A stretch of 64,000 bases of DNA, from the NCBI GenBank assembly GCA_963768975.1, contig CAVYKB010000013.1, positions 310,001-374,000 on the forward strand. Reading direction: 5' to 3'. Made by a program: the position numbers and the translations under genes. Below are positions 33,345 to 43,077 of the stretch, piece after piece (within the stretch, counting starts at the first letter, position 1; each line of letters starts with the position of its first letter). Source of the DNA: CADCTB01 sp963768975 (GTDB lineage Bacteria; Actinomycetota; Acidimicrobiia; Acidimicrobiales; AC-14). Under the pieces are notes generated by a model, which ran no database searches, had not been told where the DNA came from, and worked only from the letters and a program-made list of their open reading frames with translations.

Positions 33345-36245
33345 ATGGTGCCCCAGCCGGATACACCGCGCGCTCGGGATGCCGGACGGCTGGTGCTGGC
33401 TCTCGCCGTTGGGGCCGTCCTCCTCGTGATCGTCTCGGCTCGAGGCGTGGCGGGCCTCTACACCGACTACCTCTGGTTCTCGTCGCTGGACTTCACCAGC
33501 GTGTGGTCGGGAGTTCTCCTGACGAAGCTGGGCCTCGCCTTCACGTTCAGCGCCGGCCTCTTCCTCCTGTGTTGGGGCAACCTGCTCCTGGCTCAGCGCC
33601 TGGCCCCACCCGTGCGCCCCGTTGGCCCCGAGGAGAACTCCCTCGCCGAGTTCCACAGGGTCCTCGACCGCCGCCCGGGGGCGTTCCGGGCGGGCGTGGC
33701 GCTGTTCCTGGCGCTGATCTTCGGTACGGGCGCCGCCGGCCGCTGGAACGAGTGGATCCTGTTCCGCAACAGTGTTTCCTTCGGTGCCGAGGACCCTCTG
33801 TTCGAGCGCGACGTCGGCTTCTATGTCTTTCAGCTGCCGTTCCTTTCCTACCTGGCCAACGCGCTCTTCGCGTTCCTGGTCGTCGTTGTGATCGTGACTG
33901 CCGCGGCCCACTACATCAACGGCGGGATCCGCGTCCAAGTCCCCGGCCGGTATGTGGCCCAAAAGGTAAAGGTCCACCTGTCCGTCCTCTTCGCGGCCAT
34001 CGCCCTGGTCAAGGCGGGCAACTACTACCTCGACCGCTTCGAGCTGGTGTTCTCCACCCGGGGGGCGGTCCAGGGCGCCACCTACACCGACGTCAACGCC
34101 CAGCTACCCGCCTTTCACCTGCTGATCGCCATCTCGCTCCTCGCGGCCGGGCTGTTCCTGGTGAACATCCGCCAGCGAGGGTGGGCGCTGCCGGTGACGG
34201 CTGTCGGGCTGTGGGTCCTCGTCGCTGCGGTCGCGGGAACGGCCTACCCAGCGCTCGTCCAACGCTTCCGGGTGGAGCCGGCCGAGTCCACGCGCGAAGT
34301 TGAGTTCATCCAGCGCAACATCGACGCCACGCGCGTCGCTGTCGGCCTACAGGACGTCGACGTCAGGCCGTTCGCCTACGACGAGATACTCGGCGCCGAC
34401 GCGCTGGACCGCAACGCCGAGACCGTGCGCAACATCCGTCTTTGGGACCCGCAGGTCCTCCAGCGCACCTACCAACGTCTGCAGGAGGTCCGTACCTTCT
34501 ACCGCTTCACCGACGTCGACGTCGACCGCTACCAGGTCGGGAACGACACGACGCAGATCGTGCTCTCGGCCCGCGAGCTCAATCCCGGCAGCCTGCCGTC
34601 GGACACATGGGAGAACCGGCACCTGGCCTTCACCCATGGGTACGGCGCGGTGTTGTCGCCTGCGAACTCGGTGACCGCCGACGGTCAGCCCGACTTCCTC
34701 GTGAAGAACATCCCGCCTCAGGGTGATCCGCCGATCACCGAGCCCCGCCTCTACCACGGCGAGGCCATCGGCGGCTACGGGATCGTGAACACCGGCAGGG
34801 ACGAGATCGACTACGTGCGGGAGGACGGGACCGCAGTCACCAACCGGTACGACGGCGAAGGCGGCGTGGGCATCGGCACGGTTCCTCGCCGTCTGGCCTT
34901 CGCCTTGCGGTTCGGCGACGTGAACCCACTGATCTCCGGCTTCATGACGCCGGAATCGCGGATCCTCTACATTCGCGACATCCGGGAGCGGGTGCGGACA
35001 ATCGCCCCGTTCCTCCACTACGACCGTGACCCGTACCCGGTCGTCCTCGACGGACGCATCGTCTGGCTGCTGGACGCCTACACGACCACCAACCAGTACC
35101 CGTACGCACAGCAGACCGACACCAATCGGGTCGTGGCGGGGAGTGGGTTAAACCACGCGTTCAACTACGTGCGCAATTCGGTCAAGGTGGCGATCGACGC
35201 GTACGACGGCGATGCCACCTTCTACATCGTCGACGCCGACGATCCCATCGCCGCCGCCTACGCCAAGGCCTTCCCCAAGCTGTTCGCCACGGAGGAGCCT
35301 ACCGCCGAGCTGCGGGCGCACTTCCGCTACCCGGAGGACCTGTTCCGGGTCCAGACGAACATGTGGGGGCGCTACCACATCAGCGAGGCCGACCAGTTCT
35401 ATTCCCAGTCCGACCGCTGGAACATCGCCCAGGATCCGGGCTCGGCCGGGGCGACGGCACCCTCGGCCGCTCCGGTGCCCGCAGGCAGCCCGATGGGCAG
35501 TCCCAGGGAGGGTCGCATGGACCCGTACTACCTGTTGATGCGGCTGCCCGGCGAGCCTCGGGCCGAATTCCTGATCCTCCAGCCCTTCGTTCCGTTCTCC
35601 GACGACGACTCGAGGCGGGAGCTGTCGGCCTTCATGGTCGCCAAGTCCGATCCAACCGAGTACGGGAAACTCGAAGTCTTCGTCATGCCGAGGGACCGCC
35701 AGGTCGACGGGCCGGCCATCGTCAACGCCCGGATCAACCAGGAGCCGGAGGTCTCATCGCTCATCACCCTTCTCAGCAGGGCCGGCTCCGAAGTGCTCCT
35801 CGGGAACCTCGTCATCATCCCGATCGAGCAGTCTCTGATCTATATCCGTCCTCTGTACGTGCAGGCCACGGGCGCCAATGCGGTCCCCGAGCTCAAGAAG
35901 GTCATCGTGGCCTTCGGTGGCCGCATCGCCATCCGGGACACCCTCCAGCAAGCGTTGGTGGCGATCTTCGGTGCCGCGCCCCCCACGCTGGAGGAGGGCC
36001 CGACCGGCGGGCCCGACCCAGCATCGCCGGGTACGCCCGGTACGCCGGTGCTCACCGACGAGGTGCGTCGGCTGCTCGACGAGGCGGGACGGGCGTTCGC
36101 TGATGCCGACGCCGCCCTCCGCAATGGTGACCCGGTGGCGTTCGCCACCAAGGTGCAGGAAGGCCGGCAGGCCTTCGAACGGGCCCGCCAGGCAGCCGGC
36201 CGAGCTGTGACAGAGCCGACAGCGGCTTCCGCCCCGCCGAGCTGA
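33345..36245 (+). CDS. UPF0182 family integral membrane protein
   Basis: A 966-residue protein of the UPF0182 (COG1615) family, typical of actinobacteria. Seven N-terminal membrane helices (first about residues 14-34, LVLALAVGAVLLVIVSARGV) precede a large extracytoplasmic domain (FIQRNIDATRVA, YGAVLSPANSVTADGQPDF, LYIRPLYVQATGANAVPELK) and an Ala-rich helical tail. The ATG at 33345 is preferred over 33273, which would overlap comEC. Function unknown. Confidence 0.92.
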   Translation: MVPQPDTPRARDAGRLVLALAVGAVLLVIVSARGVAGLYTDYLWFSSLDFTSVWSGVLLTKLGLAFTFSAGLFLLCWGNLLLAQRLAPPVRPVGPEENSLAEFHRVLDRRPGAFRAGVALFLALIFGTGAAGRWNEWILFRNSVSFGAEDPLFERDVGFYVFQLPFLSYLANALFAFLVVVVIVTAAAHYINGGIRVQVPGRYVAQKVKVHLSVLFAAIALVKAGNYYLDRFELVFSTRGAVQGATYTDVNAQLPAFHLLIAISLLAAGLFLVNIRQRGWALPVTAVGLWVLVAAVAGTAYPALVQRFRVEPAESTREVEFIQRNIDATRVAVGLQDVDVRPFAYDEILGADALDRNAETVRNIRLWDPQVLQRTYQRLQEVRTFYRFTDVDVDRYQVGNDTTQIVLSARELNPGSLPSDTWENRHLAFTHGYGAVLSPANSVTADGQPDFLVKNIPPQGDPPITEPRLYHGEAIGGYGIVNTGRDEIDYVREDGTAVTNRYDGEGGVGIGTVPRRLAFALRFGDVNPLISGFMTPESRILYIRDIRERVRTIAPFLHYDRDPYPVVLDGRIVWLLDAYTTTNQYPYAQQTDTNRVVAGSGLNHAFNYVRNSVKVAIDAYDGDATFYIVDADDPIAAAYAKAFPKLFATEEPTAELRAHFRYPEDLFRVQTNMWGRYHISEADQFYSQSDRWNIAQDPGSAGATAPSAAPVPAGSPMGSPREGRMDPYYLLMRLPGEPRAEFLILQPFVPFSDDDSRRELSAFMVAKSDPTEYGKLEVFVMPRDRQVDGPAIVNARINQEPEVSSLITLLSRAGSEVLLGNLVIIPIEQSLIYIRPLYVQATGANAVPELKKVIVAFGGRIAIRDTLQQALVAIFGAAPPTLEEGPTGGPDPASPGTPGTPVLTDEVRRLLDEAGRAFADADAALRNGDPVAFATKVQEGRQAFERARQAAGRAVTEPTAASAPPS

Positions 36246-36459
36246 GGTCCGGTCTCGGGAGCCCGAGGGATGATCATCATTGGGCGAGATGCCCGCCGCC
36301 AACTGCTCGAGCTCGTAGCGGAGCCCGACGCCCGGCAGTGGCGTCTCTTGATCGTCGTCACGGTGCAATCCTGTCAGTCCTGAGCCGGGACGGGGGTGTG
36401 CGCGGCTGGGGGCGCCTTCTCCCGACCGCCGGCGGCCTGACCCTCACCGCTGAGGCCGA

Positions 36460-37674
36460 TCACCAGGGGACGGGGTCGCGCTCGTCGAGCTCCTCGTCGG
36501 TGCCGAAGAGGTCGTCGAGGCTCTGATCGGCGCGGAGATCCGAACCGTCGAGCTCCGGTGTGGCCGCCTCCTCGGGCTTGGCCCAGTCGGTCCTGCGGGC
36601 GATGGCGATCGCCGCGGCGAGCAACACCAAGGCGATGCCGACGCCCGGCAGGATCCGGCTGGCGTCGTAGGTGGCGCCCGGACCGCGTGCGAACCGGACC
36701 AGCGTGATCGGTGCGACCGCGAAGCCGTCGCCGACGAGCACGGAGATCCCGCACGCCCGTCGTGGCCCGCACCGCGCGGCATCGGCCCCGAGCCGGCCGG
36801 CGGCCACCGTGAACGTGGTCCGGCCGGCGCCGCCGGCGTCGACCGTGAACCGCGATGCCGGTTGCGGACCGCCACAGCGCCTGGCGTCGTACAGCTCGGG
36901 CGGCGCGCAGAGCACGGCCGTGGCCGTCGCACCGGGCGGGAACCCTGACACGATGACATCGACGGTCTGACCATCGGCGATCGGCGTCGCCGGCTCGATG
37001 CGGACCTGGCCGGTGTGCAGCGTGTCGACCAGGACGGTCTGCACGGACGTGCGCTCGGCGGAGTCGTCGCCGTTCACGCGGAGGAGGCAGGTCGGCTGGC
37101 CGGCGCGGCAGCCTCCCGGCGCGATGTCGGCCCGGATGGCGAACTGGAAATCCGCCCGCCCGTCAGCGTCGAACTGGACGGGCGAGCGCTCGCCGCACGC
37201 GGTCTGGCGGCCGAGCTCGACGACGCACTGCTGGGCCGAACCTCGCTCGTGCCAGCCGAAGCCGTCGGCCTGCACGCGCACCACGCCGTCCGGCGCCAGC
37301 CCGCTCACCGGCAGGTACGGCTGGAAGCTGTCCTCGTTGCCGGCGTGGAGAATGACGACCGGCGGGGATGCCGCGGGGCGCAGCACCCGGGCGGGTGGCG
37401 GTCGTGACGTGCCCTCTGTCCTGGGAAGGTCGGGGGCGTTCGGCACCGTGGTTGGCCCGTGCTCGTGCTCCTGACCGGAGAAGAACATGCCGCCCACGCC
37501 CGTGACCATCACCGCCAGCACCACGACGCCGACGACCAGCACCACCGGCGCCGAGAGGGTGGCGAGGAACCCGGTCCGTTCCCGGCGAGCAACGTCGCCG
37601 AGCACGCCGGCACCGAGCAGGCCGGCGCCGGCGGCGACGAGCAGCACGACGACGAGGAGGACGATAAGGATCAC
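36460..37674 (-). CDS. Membrane protein with neocarzinostatin-like domains
   Basis: GTG 37674 overlaps the stop of the upstream gene (GTGA) and gives 404 residues; the frame stays open further upstream but overlaps two other genes. Two N-terminal membrane helices, a Pro-rich linker, then two Ig-like units resembling neocarzinostatin folds: GRADFQFAIRADIA with CRAGQPTCLLRV, and GQTVDVIVSGFPPGATATAV with CGPRRACGISV. A C-terminal helix follows (ILPGVGIALVLLAAAIAIARR). It looks like the surface output or sensor of the adjacent sigma factor unit. A ligand is not predicted. Confidence 0.75.
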   Translation of the reverse strand: MILIVLLVVVLLVAAGAGLLGAGVLGDVARRERTGFLATLSAPVVLVVGVVVLAVMVTGVGGMFFSGQEHEHGPTTVPNAPDLPRTEGTSRPPPARVLRPAASPPVVILHAGNEDSFQPYLPVSGLAPDGVVRVQADGFGWHERGSAQQCVVELGRQTACGERSPVQFDADGRADFQFAIRADIAPGGCRAGQPTCLLRVNGDDSAERTSVQTVLVDTLHTGQVRIEPATPIADGQTVDVIVSGFPPGATATAVLCAPPELYDARRCGGPQPASRFTVDAGGAGRTTFTVAAGRLGADAARCGPRRACGISVLVGDGFAVAPITLVRFARGPGATYDASRILPGVGIALVLLAAAIAIARRTDWAKPEEAATPELDGSDLRADQSLDDLFGTDEELDERDPVPW

Positions 37675-38309
37675 GGCACGGGCGCCGGGGGCACCGGGGG
37701 GGGAGTCGAGGGTGTCTCCTGGTCGAGCCGCCGGTTGAGGGTGAGCAGCCGGCCCATGACCGGGAGGGCGATCAGGTTGAGGCCGTGGAGCACCCCGAGG
37801 ATCAGGAGTATCCCGCCGATGCGGGCCACCTCGTGCTGGAGCTGCGCGCCCCCGACGGTCTCCTCCCAGCCCCCCTTGAGCTGGAAGCTCACGGTGAACA
37901 GGACGTAGGAGAAGAAGATCAGGTAGTAGGCGATGTCGGTGAGCACGATGAAGCTCTTGCCGGTGCGGGGATTGGCCCGGAAGACGTCGGCCGCGTAGCT
38001 CTTGCCGAACCGCTTGATGAGGGGGCCGAGCCAGAGGGCGACGGCGACGAGCAGCACGTTGGTGAACAGTTCGAGGACCCACCAGTCCATGAGCAACTCT
38101 CCTTGTCGATAGTCGGTGAAGGCGAAGACGAGTGCAGCGACGGCGCCGGCCACGCACGCGCCGATGGCGTACAGGCGACGGTGCTGGCGGCGGATGCGCT
38201 GGTCGTCGGCGATGCTGAGCCGGACGCGCGCGAACAGGTCGTCGCTCTCGTCGAGGGCGTGGGTTCCCTCGAGCAGGGCGTCCTGCAGGCGCTGTTCGAT
38301 GAGGCTCAT
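37671..38309 (-). CDS. Four-helix membrane protein, possible anti-sigma factor
   Basis: 212 residues with an N-terminal soluble segment (EQRLQDALLEGTHALDESDD LFARVR read across the start) and four membrane helices from about residue 46. Its ATG overlaps the sigma factor stop, and its own stop overlaps the next start, making a tight three-gene operon. An acidic cytoplasmic N-terminus plus membrane helices behind an ECF sigma gene fits a membrane anti-sigma factor, though no zinc-binding anti-sigma motif is present. Confidence 0.65.
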   Translation of the reverse strand: MSLIEQRLQDALLEGTHALDESDDLFARVRLSIADDQRIRRQHRRLYAIGACVAGAVAALVFAFTDYRQGELLMDWWVLELFTNVLLVAVALWLGPLIKRFGKSYAADVFRANPRTGKSFIVLTDIAYYLIFFSYVLFTVSFQLKGGWEETVGGAQLQHEVARIGGILLILGVLHGLNLIALPVMGRLLTLNRRLDQETPSTPPPVPPAPVP

Positions 38310-38986
38310 GCCGTGTCCGCCCGCATGTCGCCGAGGCGGGTCTCCATGGCGGCGAGGCCCCGTTGGAGATGGGTCTTGACCGAGTTGCGCGAGATGGCAA
38401 GCGTGACGGCGATGTCGTCGATGCCGAGCTCCTGGTAGTAGCGCAGCACCAGGCAGTCACGCTGGCGGTGGGGAAGGTCGCGCAACACCTCGAGGACCTG
38501 GCGCTGATCGTCGCGCAGCACGAGCTCGTCGACCTCCTCCGCCCTTTCGTCCTCCAGCGGGAGGCGGTGCCGTAGGGAGACCAGCCCGCGGCGGTTGTGG
38601 TCGCGGGCCAGGTTCAGCACGATCGACCGCAGGTACGCCGGAGCTTTGCGCTCATCCTGGATCCGGCTCGCCGATCGGGCCAGGCGAATGAATGCCTCCT
38701 GCACAAGGTCCTCCGCCGCGTTGCGATCATCCACGAACAGCCGGGCCAGGCGGACCAACGATCGGCCCTCGGTCTCGAACAGCTCGACGAGCAGCCGGTC
38801 GAGGTCGGCGGCGACGGCCGCCGGGCGCACGGGGACGGTGCCGAGCCCGAGCGTGGCGGGAACCTCGACCATCCACGCCAGTGCACCGAGAGCCATCGGT
38901 CCTACTGACGTGCTGGTGGCGGCCCCCGGGTGACACGCGGCGTGAAGTGCTTCGGCGATCCGTTCGCCGATCGAGGGCGCCGTCAC
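38306..38986 (-). CDS. ECF RNA polymerase sigma factor (SigE family type)
   Basis: 226 residues: region 2 (RLARLFVDDRNAAEDLVQEA, FIRLARSASR, YLRSIVLNLARDHNRR) and region 4 (LPHRQRDCLVLRYYQELGID, ISRNSVKTHLQRGL). The unusual ~60-residue N-terminal extension is Ala/Val-rich; an internal ATG at residue 31 could be the true start. It is first in an operon with two membrane proteins and divergent from the SodC-like secreted protein gene, which may be a target. Confidence 0.9.
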   Translation of the reverse strand: MTAPSIGERIAEALHAACHPGAATSTSVGPMALGALAWMVEVPATLGLGTVPVRPAAVAADLDRLLVELFETEGRSLVRLARLFVDDRNAAEDLVQEAFIRLARSASRIQDERKAPAYLRSIVLNLARDHNRRGLVSLRHRLPLEDERAEEVDELVLRDDQRQVLEVLRDLPHRQRDCLVLRYYQELGIDDIAVTLAISRNSVKTHLQRGLAAMETRLGDMRADTA

Positions 38987-39110
38987 AGATGGAGACTACG
39001 GCGGCCGACGATTTTTGGCGGGGACGGCGCCAGCTGTCACCCGGGGCGCGGGATGGGCCGTCTGTAGGTGCACCGTGAGCGGAACCGCCGCAGCGGCCAA
39101 GGAGAAGACC

Positions 39111-39635
39111 ATGACCACACAGGGCGCCCGGGTTTCCGGGCGGGTACGGAGGTCACTCGTGGCCATGGGCGCGCTGGTCGCAGTCCTGGCTCCCGGCTCA
39201 CCGGCGGACGCAGCGACCAGCGTCGGACGGTTCGCAACCCTGCCGGCGGGCGAGGCGCTCGGGCTCGAAGTCCATGGCGTCGCCGTCGTGCGGCGGACAT
39301 CGAGCGGCACGTCGGGCACGGCGATCTTCCGGGGGCTCCAGCCGGGGCTGGTGTACGCCGCCCACCTCCACAACCAGCCGTGCGCGCTGGGGCTCGGCGG
39401 GACGCACTACAAGGATGATCCCTCCGGCATCGGTGCGCCGCCGAACGAGCTGTGGTTGTCGTCGTCCCGCGACCCGTTCGCGGGCGTGACGGCGAACCGG
39501 GGCGGCGTCGCCAGAGGGACCGGCTCCGTGGCCTGGGTGGCCCGCCCGGAAGCCCAGTCCGTCGTCATCCACCAGGTCGTGCCGGCGACCGGAACCTCTG
39601 GCGGTCCGAAGGTCGCCTGCGCCGACCTCGAGTAG
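39111..39635 (+). CDS. Secreted SodC-fold-like protein
   Basis: A 174-residue protein from ATG 39111 (AAGGAGA 7 bp upstream) with a signal peptide ending near SPADAAT. The mature part has AAHLHNQPCALGLGGTHYKD and a GVARGTGSVAWVARPEAQSV stretch that resembles the Greek-key fold of Cu/Zn superoxide dismutase, but the full set of metal ligands is not clear. Upstream and divergent is the SigE-type sigma factor. Catalytic activity is doubtful. Confidence 0.65.
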   Translation: MTTQGARVSGRVRRSLVAMGALVAVLAPGSPADAATSVGRFATLPAGEALGLEVHGVAVVRRTSSGTSGTAIFRGLQPGLVYAAHLHNQPCALGLGGTHYKDDPSGIGAPPNELWLSSSRDPFAGVTANRGGVARGTGSVAWVARPEAQSVVIHQVVPATGTSGGPKVACADLE

Positions 39636-39666
39636 CCGACTCTCTGACGGAGGGTACGGTGCCGGC

Positions 39667-40065
39667 ATGGTGAGCGTGGACGAAGCGGCGGCCATGGCGA
39701 CGGCCCTTCCCGAGGTCACGGAGGGGCAGCACCACGGCCGTCGCTCGTGGAACGTCGGTAAGAAGACCTTCGCCTGGGAGCGGAAGTTCAGCAAGGCGGA
39801 CATCAAGCGGTTCGGCGGGGCGACGCCGCCGAGCGACCCGATCCTGGCCCTGCGGGTGGGGGACCTGGACGAGAAGGAGGCGGTGCTGGCCGCCGGCACG
39901 AAGGGGGTCTTCACCATCCCCCATTTCGACGGCTACGCCGCAGTGCTCGTCGAGCTGGGCGTGGTGGGCAAGCGGGCGTTGCGGGAGCTGATCGTCGACG
40001 CATGGCTGGCGTCGGCGCCCGCAGCGCTCGCGGATGACTACGTGGCCGAGCACCCGCCGCGCTGA
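39667..40065 (+). CDS. MmcQ/YjbR family DNA-binding-like protein
   Basis: 132 residues of the MmcQ/YjbR fold: ALPEVTEGQHHGRRSWNVGK, then KTFAWERKFSKADI and GVFTIPHFDGYAAVLVELG. Members are small cytoplasmic proteins with a CyaY-like double-wing fold; physiological function is not established. Confidence 0.85.
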   Translation: MVSVDEAAAMATALPEVTEGQHHGRRSWNVGKKTFAWERKFSKADIKRFGGATPPSDPILALRVGDLDEKEAVLAAGTKGVFTIPHFDGYAAVLVELGVVGKRALRELIVDAWLASAPAALADDYVAEHPPR

Positions 40066-40070
40066 GCCGA

Positions 40071-40706
40071 TCAGCAGCCGGTCTGGACCTTCAGGGCTCG
40101 GAGGTCGGGGTGGTCGATGACCGCCAGCGCCTGGTTCAGGAGGGCGCACTGCTCGGCGGTCGCCCTGCTGCCGCCACCAGAAGTCGACCCGCCACCGGGT
40201 GTGGACCCGCTGCCCGAGGTCGAGCCGCCGGAGGTCGAGCCCCCCGAGGAGGGTGCGCTCGGCTCCGCCGGCGTGGTGGCGCCGCCGGCACCTGCCGCCG
40301 GCGTCGAGCCGCCGGTCGCAGCCGCCGATCCGCCGGCGGCCGGCGTCCCGCCGGTGGCCGTCTGCCCCGCCGGGCCGGTTCCCGGGCTGCCGGCCGAGCC
40401 GCCGGTCGCGCTGGCCGATCCCCCGCTTGCCCCGCCGGCACCGGTGGCCGACCCGCCCGCGGCGATGGCCGCACCCGGCGAGCCCGGTTGCCCGGGCGTC
40501 GCCCCGGGCGTGGTCGCCACCGACCCGTCGGCCGCGGCCGGCGTTCCTGTCGCCGGCGCATCGGCCTTGTCCGGCCCGTCGCCCCCGCCACCGCAGCCGG
40601 CCAGGAGCAGCGCCAGCGCCAGCGCCGCCGGCGCAACGGTGCGCCGGCCGAGCCTTCGAGTGGTCACCCGTACCACCGTAGGCGCGACGGGCGCCCTCTC
40701 AGGCAT
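40071..40706 (-). CDS. Low-complexity lipoprotein
   Basis: A signal peptide with lipobox LLAGC is followed by about 130 residues rich in Gly, Ala, Ser, Thr and Pro, then a short ordered end (TAEQCALLNQALAVIDHPDL) closing with a Cys. The first start (ATG 40706) overlaps the gnd stop; GTG 40667 would give a more typical 25-residue signal peptide. It is probably a surface or cell-wall-spanning lipoprotein; function unknown. Confidence 0.7.
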   Translation of the reverse strand: MPERAPVAPTVVRVTTRRLGRRTVAPAALALALLLAGCGGGGDGPDKADAPATGTPAAADGSVATTPGATPGQPGSPGAAIAAGGSATGAGGASGGSASATGGSAGSPGTGPAGQTATGGTPAAGGSAAATGGSTPAAGAGGATTPAEPSAPSSGGSTSGGSTSGSGSTPGGGSTSGGGSRATAEQCALLNQALAVIDHPDLRALKVQTGC

Positions 40707-42141
40707 CAGTGCGAACTTCGGCGCCGTCCTGGCCCCAGCGGGTGTGGTAGCTGCCTTCCCTATCGACCCGCCGGTAGGTATGGGCCCCGAAGTAGTCGCG
40801 GAGGCCCTGGATGACGTTGGCGGGGCCCCGCTCCCGCCGGTAGCCGTCGTACCAGGACAGGGCGGAGGCGAACGCCGGCACCGGCACGCCCCGCTCGACG
40901 GCCACGTTGACGACCCGCCGCCAGGAGTCCTGGGCGTCGGCCACCGCATCCCGGAAGTAGTCGACGACGAGCAAGTTGGGCGTTTGCGGGTCGAGTGCGT
41001 AAGCCGCCCGGATGCGGTCGAGGAACTTGGCCCGGATGATGCAGCCGCCCCGCCAGATGGTGGCCATGGCGCCGAGGTCGATTCCCCACTTCTCGGCCTC
41101 CGACGCAGCGCTGATCTGGGCGAAGCCCTGGGCGTAGGCCACCACCTTCGAGGCGTACAGCGCCTGTTGCACATCGTCGACGAACGAGCGGCCGAGCGGC
41201 GGCGCCGACTCCGGCCGGGGGCCCGCGAGCCGCTGGGAGGCGATGCCTCGCTCGGCCCGCTGGGCCGACAGGGTGCGGGCGAAGACCGCCTCGGTGATGG
41301 CGGTCAGCGGGATTCCGAGCTCCAGCGCGTCCTGGGCTGTCCACCGCCCCGTGCCCTTCTGCTCGGCCTCGTCGACGATGACGTCGACGAGGGGCCGCCC
41401 CGTCGCCTCGTCGGTCTTGCCCAGGACGATGCCGGTGATCTGGATCAGGAAGGAATCGAGGTCGCCCTCGTTCCAGCCCTCGAACACGCCGGCCACCTCG
41501 GGTACCTCCATGCCGACGCAGTGGCGCAGGAGGTCGTAGGCCTCGGCGATGAGCTGGATGTCGGCGTACTCGATGCCGTTGTGGACCATCTTCACGTAGT
41601 GGCCGGCGCCGTCGGGGCCGACGTAGGCGCAGCACGGCGTGCCGTCGACCTGGGCGGCGATGGTGGTGAGCACATGCTCGACGTCCGCATACGCCTCACG
41701 GTCGCCGCCGGGCATGATGCTCGGTCCCTCGAGGGCGCCCTCCTCGCCGCCGGAGACGCCGGCGCCCAGGAACCGCAGCCCCCGATCGGCCATCGCCTTC
41801 GTCCGCCGCTGGGTGTCGCGGAAGTTGGAGTTTCCCCCGTCAATGATCGTGTCGCCCTGGTCGAGGTGCGGCGCCAGCTCCTCGATCACCGCATCGACGG
41901 CCGCCCCGGCCTTGACCATCACCATGATCGTCCGGGGGCGCTCGAGCGCGGCAACGAACTCCGGGACGGAACCGGCACCCGTGATCGGCCCCTCCCCGCC
42001 GTGGTCGGCCATGAAGCGCTCGGTCTTGCTCGCCGTCCGGTTGTGCACGGCGATGGGGATGTCGTGGTGGGCAACGTTGCGGGCCAGGTTGGCGCCCATC
42101 ACCGCCAGCCCGGTCAGGCCGAAGTGGGTTCGGTCGGTCAT
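40699..42141 (-). CDS. gnd: 6-phosphogluconate dehydrogenase, decarboxylating
   Basis: Converts 6-phosphogluconate to ribulose 5-phosphate, CO2 and NADPH. The 480 residues include the N-terminal Rossmann motif GLAVMGANLARN, DGGNSNFRDTQRR, GVSGGEEGALEGPSIMPGG, the active-site region HYVKMVHNGIEYADIQ and the C-terminal dimer domain to QGLRDYFGAHTYRRVDREG. The ATG at 42141 has GGGAGAG upstream. It complements zwf at the left of the window. Confidence 0.97.
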   Translation of the reverse strand: MTDRTHFGLTGLAVMGANLARNVAHHDIPIAVHNRTASKTERFMADHGGEGPITGAGSVPEFVAALERPRTIMVMVKAGAAVDAVIEELAPHLDQGDTIIDGGNSNFRDTQRRTKAMADRGLRFLGAGVSGGEEGALEGPSIMPGGDREAYADVEHVLTTIAAQVDGTPCCAYVGPDGAGHYVKMVHNGIEYADIQLIAEAYDLLRHCVGMEVPEVAGVFEGWNEGDLDSFLIQITGIVLGKTDEATGRPLVDVIVDEAEQKGTGRWTAQDALELGIPLTAITEAVFARTLSAQRAERGIASQRLAGPRPESAPPLGRSFVDDVQQALYASKVVAYAQGFAQISAASEAEKWGIDLGAMATIWRGGCIIRAKFLDRIRAAYALDPQTPNLLVVDYFRDAVADAQDSWRRVVNVAVERGVPVPAFASALSWYDGYRRERGPANVIQGLRDYFGAHTYRRVDREGSYHTRWGQDGAEVRTDA

Positions 42142-42307
42142 GTGCTCTCCCGTCAGTCGCTGCGGTGACGAAGGTACCCAGCGGCTCCAGCCGGTGCGCC
42201 ACCGGCACGAAGGCGACAGCGCGGAGGCGGCGACCAATCGGTCGGCGGGAAGCACGCCGAGCACCCGCAGCTTGAAGGCCTCGTCCACACGGGCCGGTGG
42301 ACATTTC

Positions 42308-42484
42308 TCAGCTCAGGCGCCGGAACGCCTCCGCCCACGTCGGCCGCTTCTCCGAACCGCTCACCGTCCACCGGACGAACTGGCCGACCGGCGCAGGGGG
42401 AGGGATGCTCGACGCCAGGACTACGTACTCGTGGCCGGCGTCGAGAAGCTTCAGCGACTTCCAGGGCGACTTCAGGCGCTGGTG
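42308..42484 (-). pseudogene. Possible gene fragment
   Basis: The minus strand reads LKSPWKSLKLLDAGHEYVVL, then SIPPPAPVGQFVRWTVSG and WAEAFRRLS before a TGA at 42308. The composition looks like real protein, but no start codon with a ribosome-binding site exists and the frame enters the end of the neighbouring membrane protein gene. It may be a truncated gene. No homologous family was recognised. Confidence 0.35.
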
Positions 42485-43029
42485 GGCGTCGCCGTCACGG
42501 CCCGCCGGTCGAAGGTGAGCGTGAGGAGGGCGACGATCGCCGTCGCAGCCACGACGAGGACGGCGATCCCACCGGCCACCGGATAGTCACCATGCTCGTC
42601 GACCTGTCCGACCCTTGCCTCGATGCCGGCGATCAGCACGGCGATGGCGGCGAGCTGCCCGGCCGCCAGCAGCGCCAGAGGCCGGCGCTGGGCCGGGTCG
42701 GCCGCGGCCGCCAGCAGAGCGAATCCGGCGCCGAGGACCGTCATCCACAGCGGCAGGGCCCAGGCGCCCACCAAGGCTGCGATCGCCCCCAGTGCGCTGA
42801 CCGCCAGTCCGGCCATCCGCAGGCGGGGCCGGGCGCACCCACGGGTCGCTTCTGCTCCGAGCGCGACGCTGAGCGTGGCTGCCACAACCAGCGCCAACAT
42901 GAAGACGGTGTACGGCATGTGCCAGTCGTCGCCGTAGTCGACAAAGCCGTCGATGATCCCCGTGACGCCCACGATCAGCCACGCGATCCCGGCGGCCAGC
43001 GTCATCCTTCGTGCTGCGCTCCTGCTCAT
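42472..43029 (-). CDS. Integral membrane protein
   Basis: 185 residues with about six hydrophobic helices in three pairs (for example TLAAGIAWLIVGVTGIIDGF, VFMLALVVAATLSVAL, GIAVLVVAATAIVALLTLTF). No enzymatic motif or family was recognised. It is a single gene facing the same way as the flavin oxidoreductase upstream. Confidence 0.75.
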   Translation of the reverse strand: MSRSAARRMTLAAGIAWLIVGVTGIIDGFVDYGDDWHMPYTVFMLALVVAATLSVALGAEATRGCARPRLRMAGLAVSALGAIAALVGAWALPLWMTVLGAGFALLAAAADPAQRRPLALLAAGQLAAIAVLIAGIEARVGQVDEHGDYPVAGGIAVLVVAATAIVALLTLTFDRRAVTATPTSA

Positions 43030-43077
43030 CGCACCTCTCCTCGTCCTGGTCTGTCCCCCTACAGACGGACGGTGGGC

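Noticed and set aside
36270..36383. 37-codon frame (MIIIGRDARRQLLELV) after the UPF0182 gene
   Set aside because: Too short, with GAGG touching the start; no support beyond an open frame.
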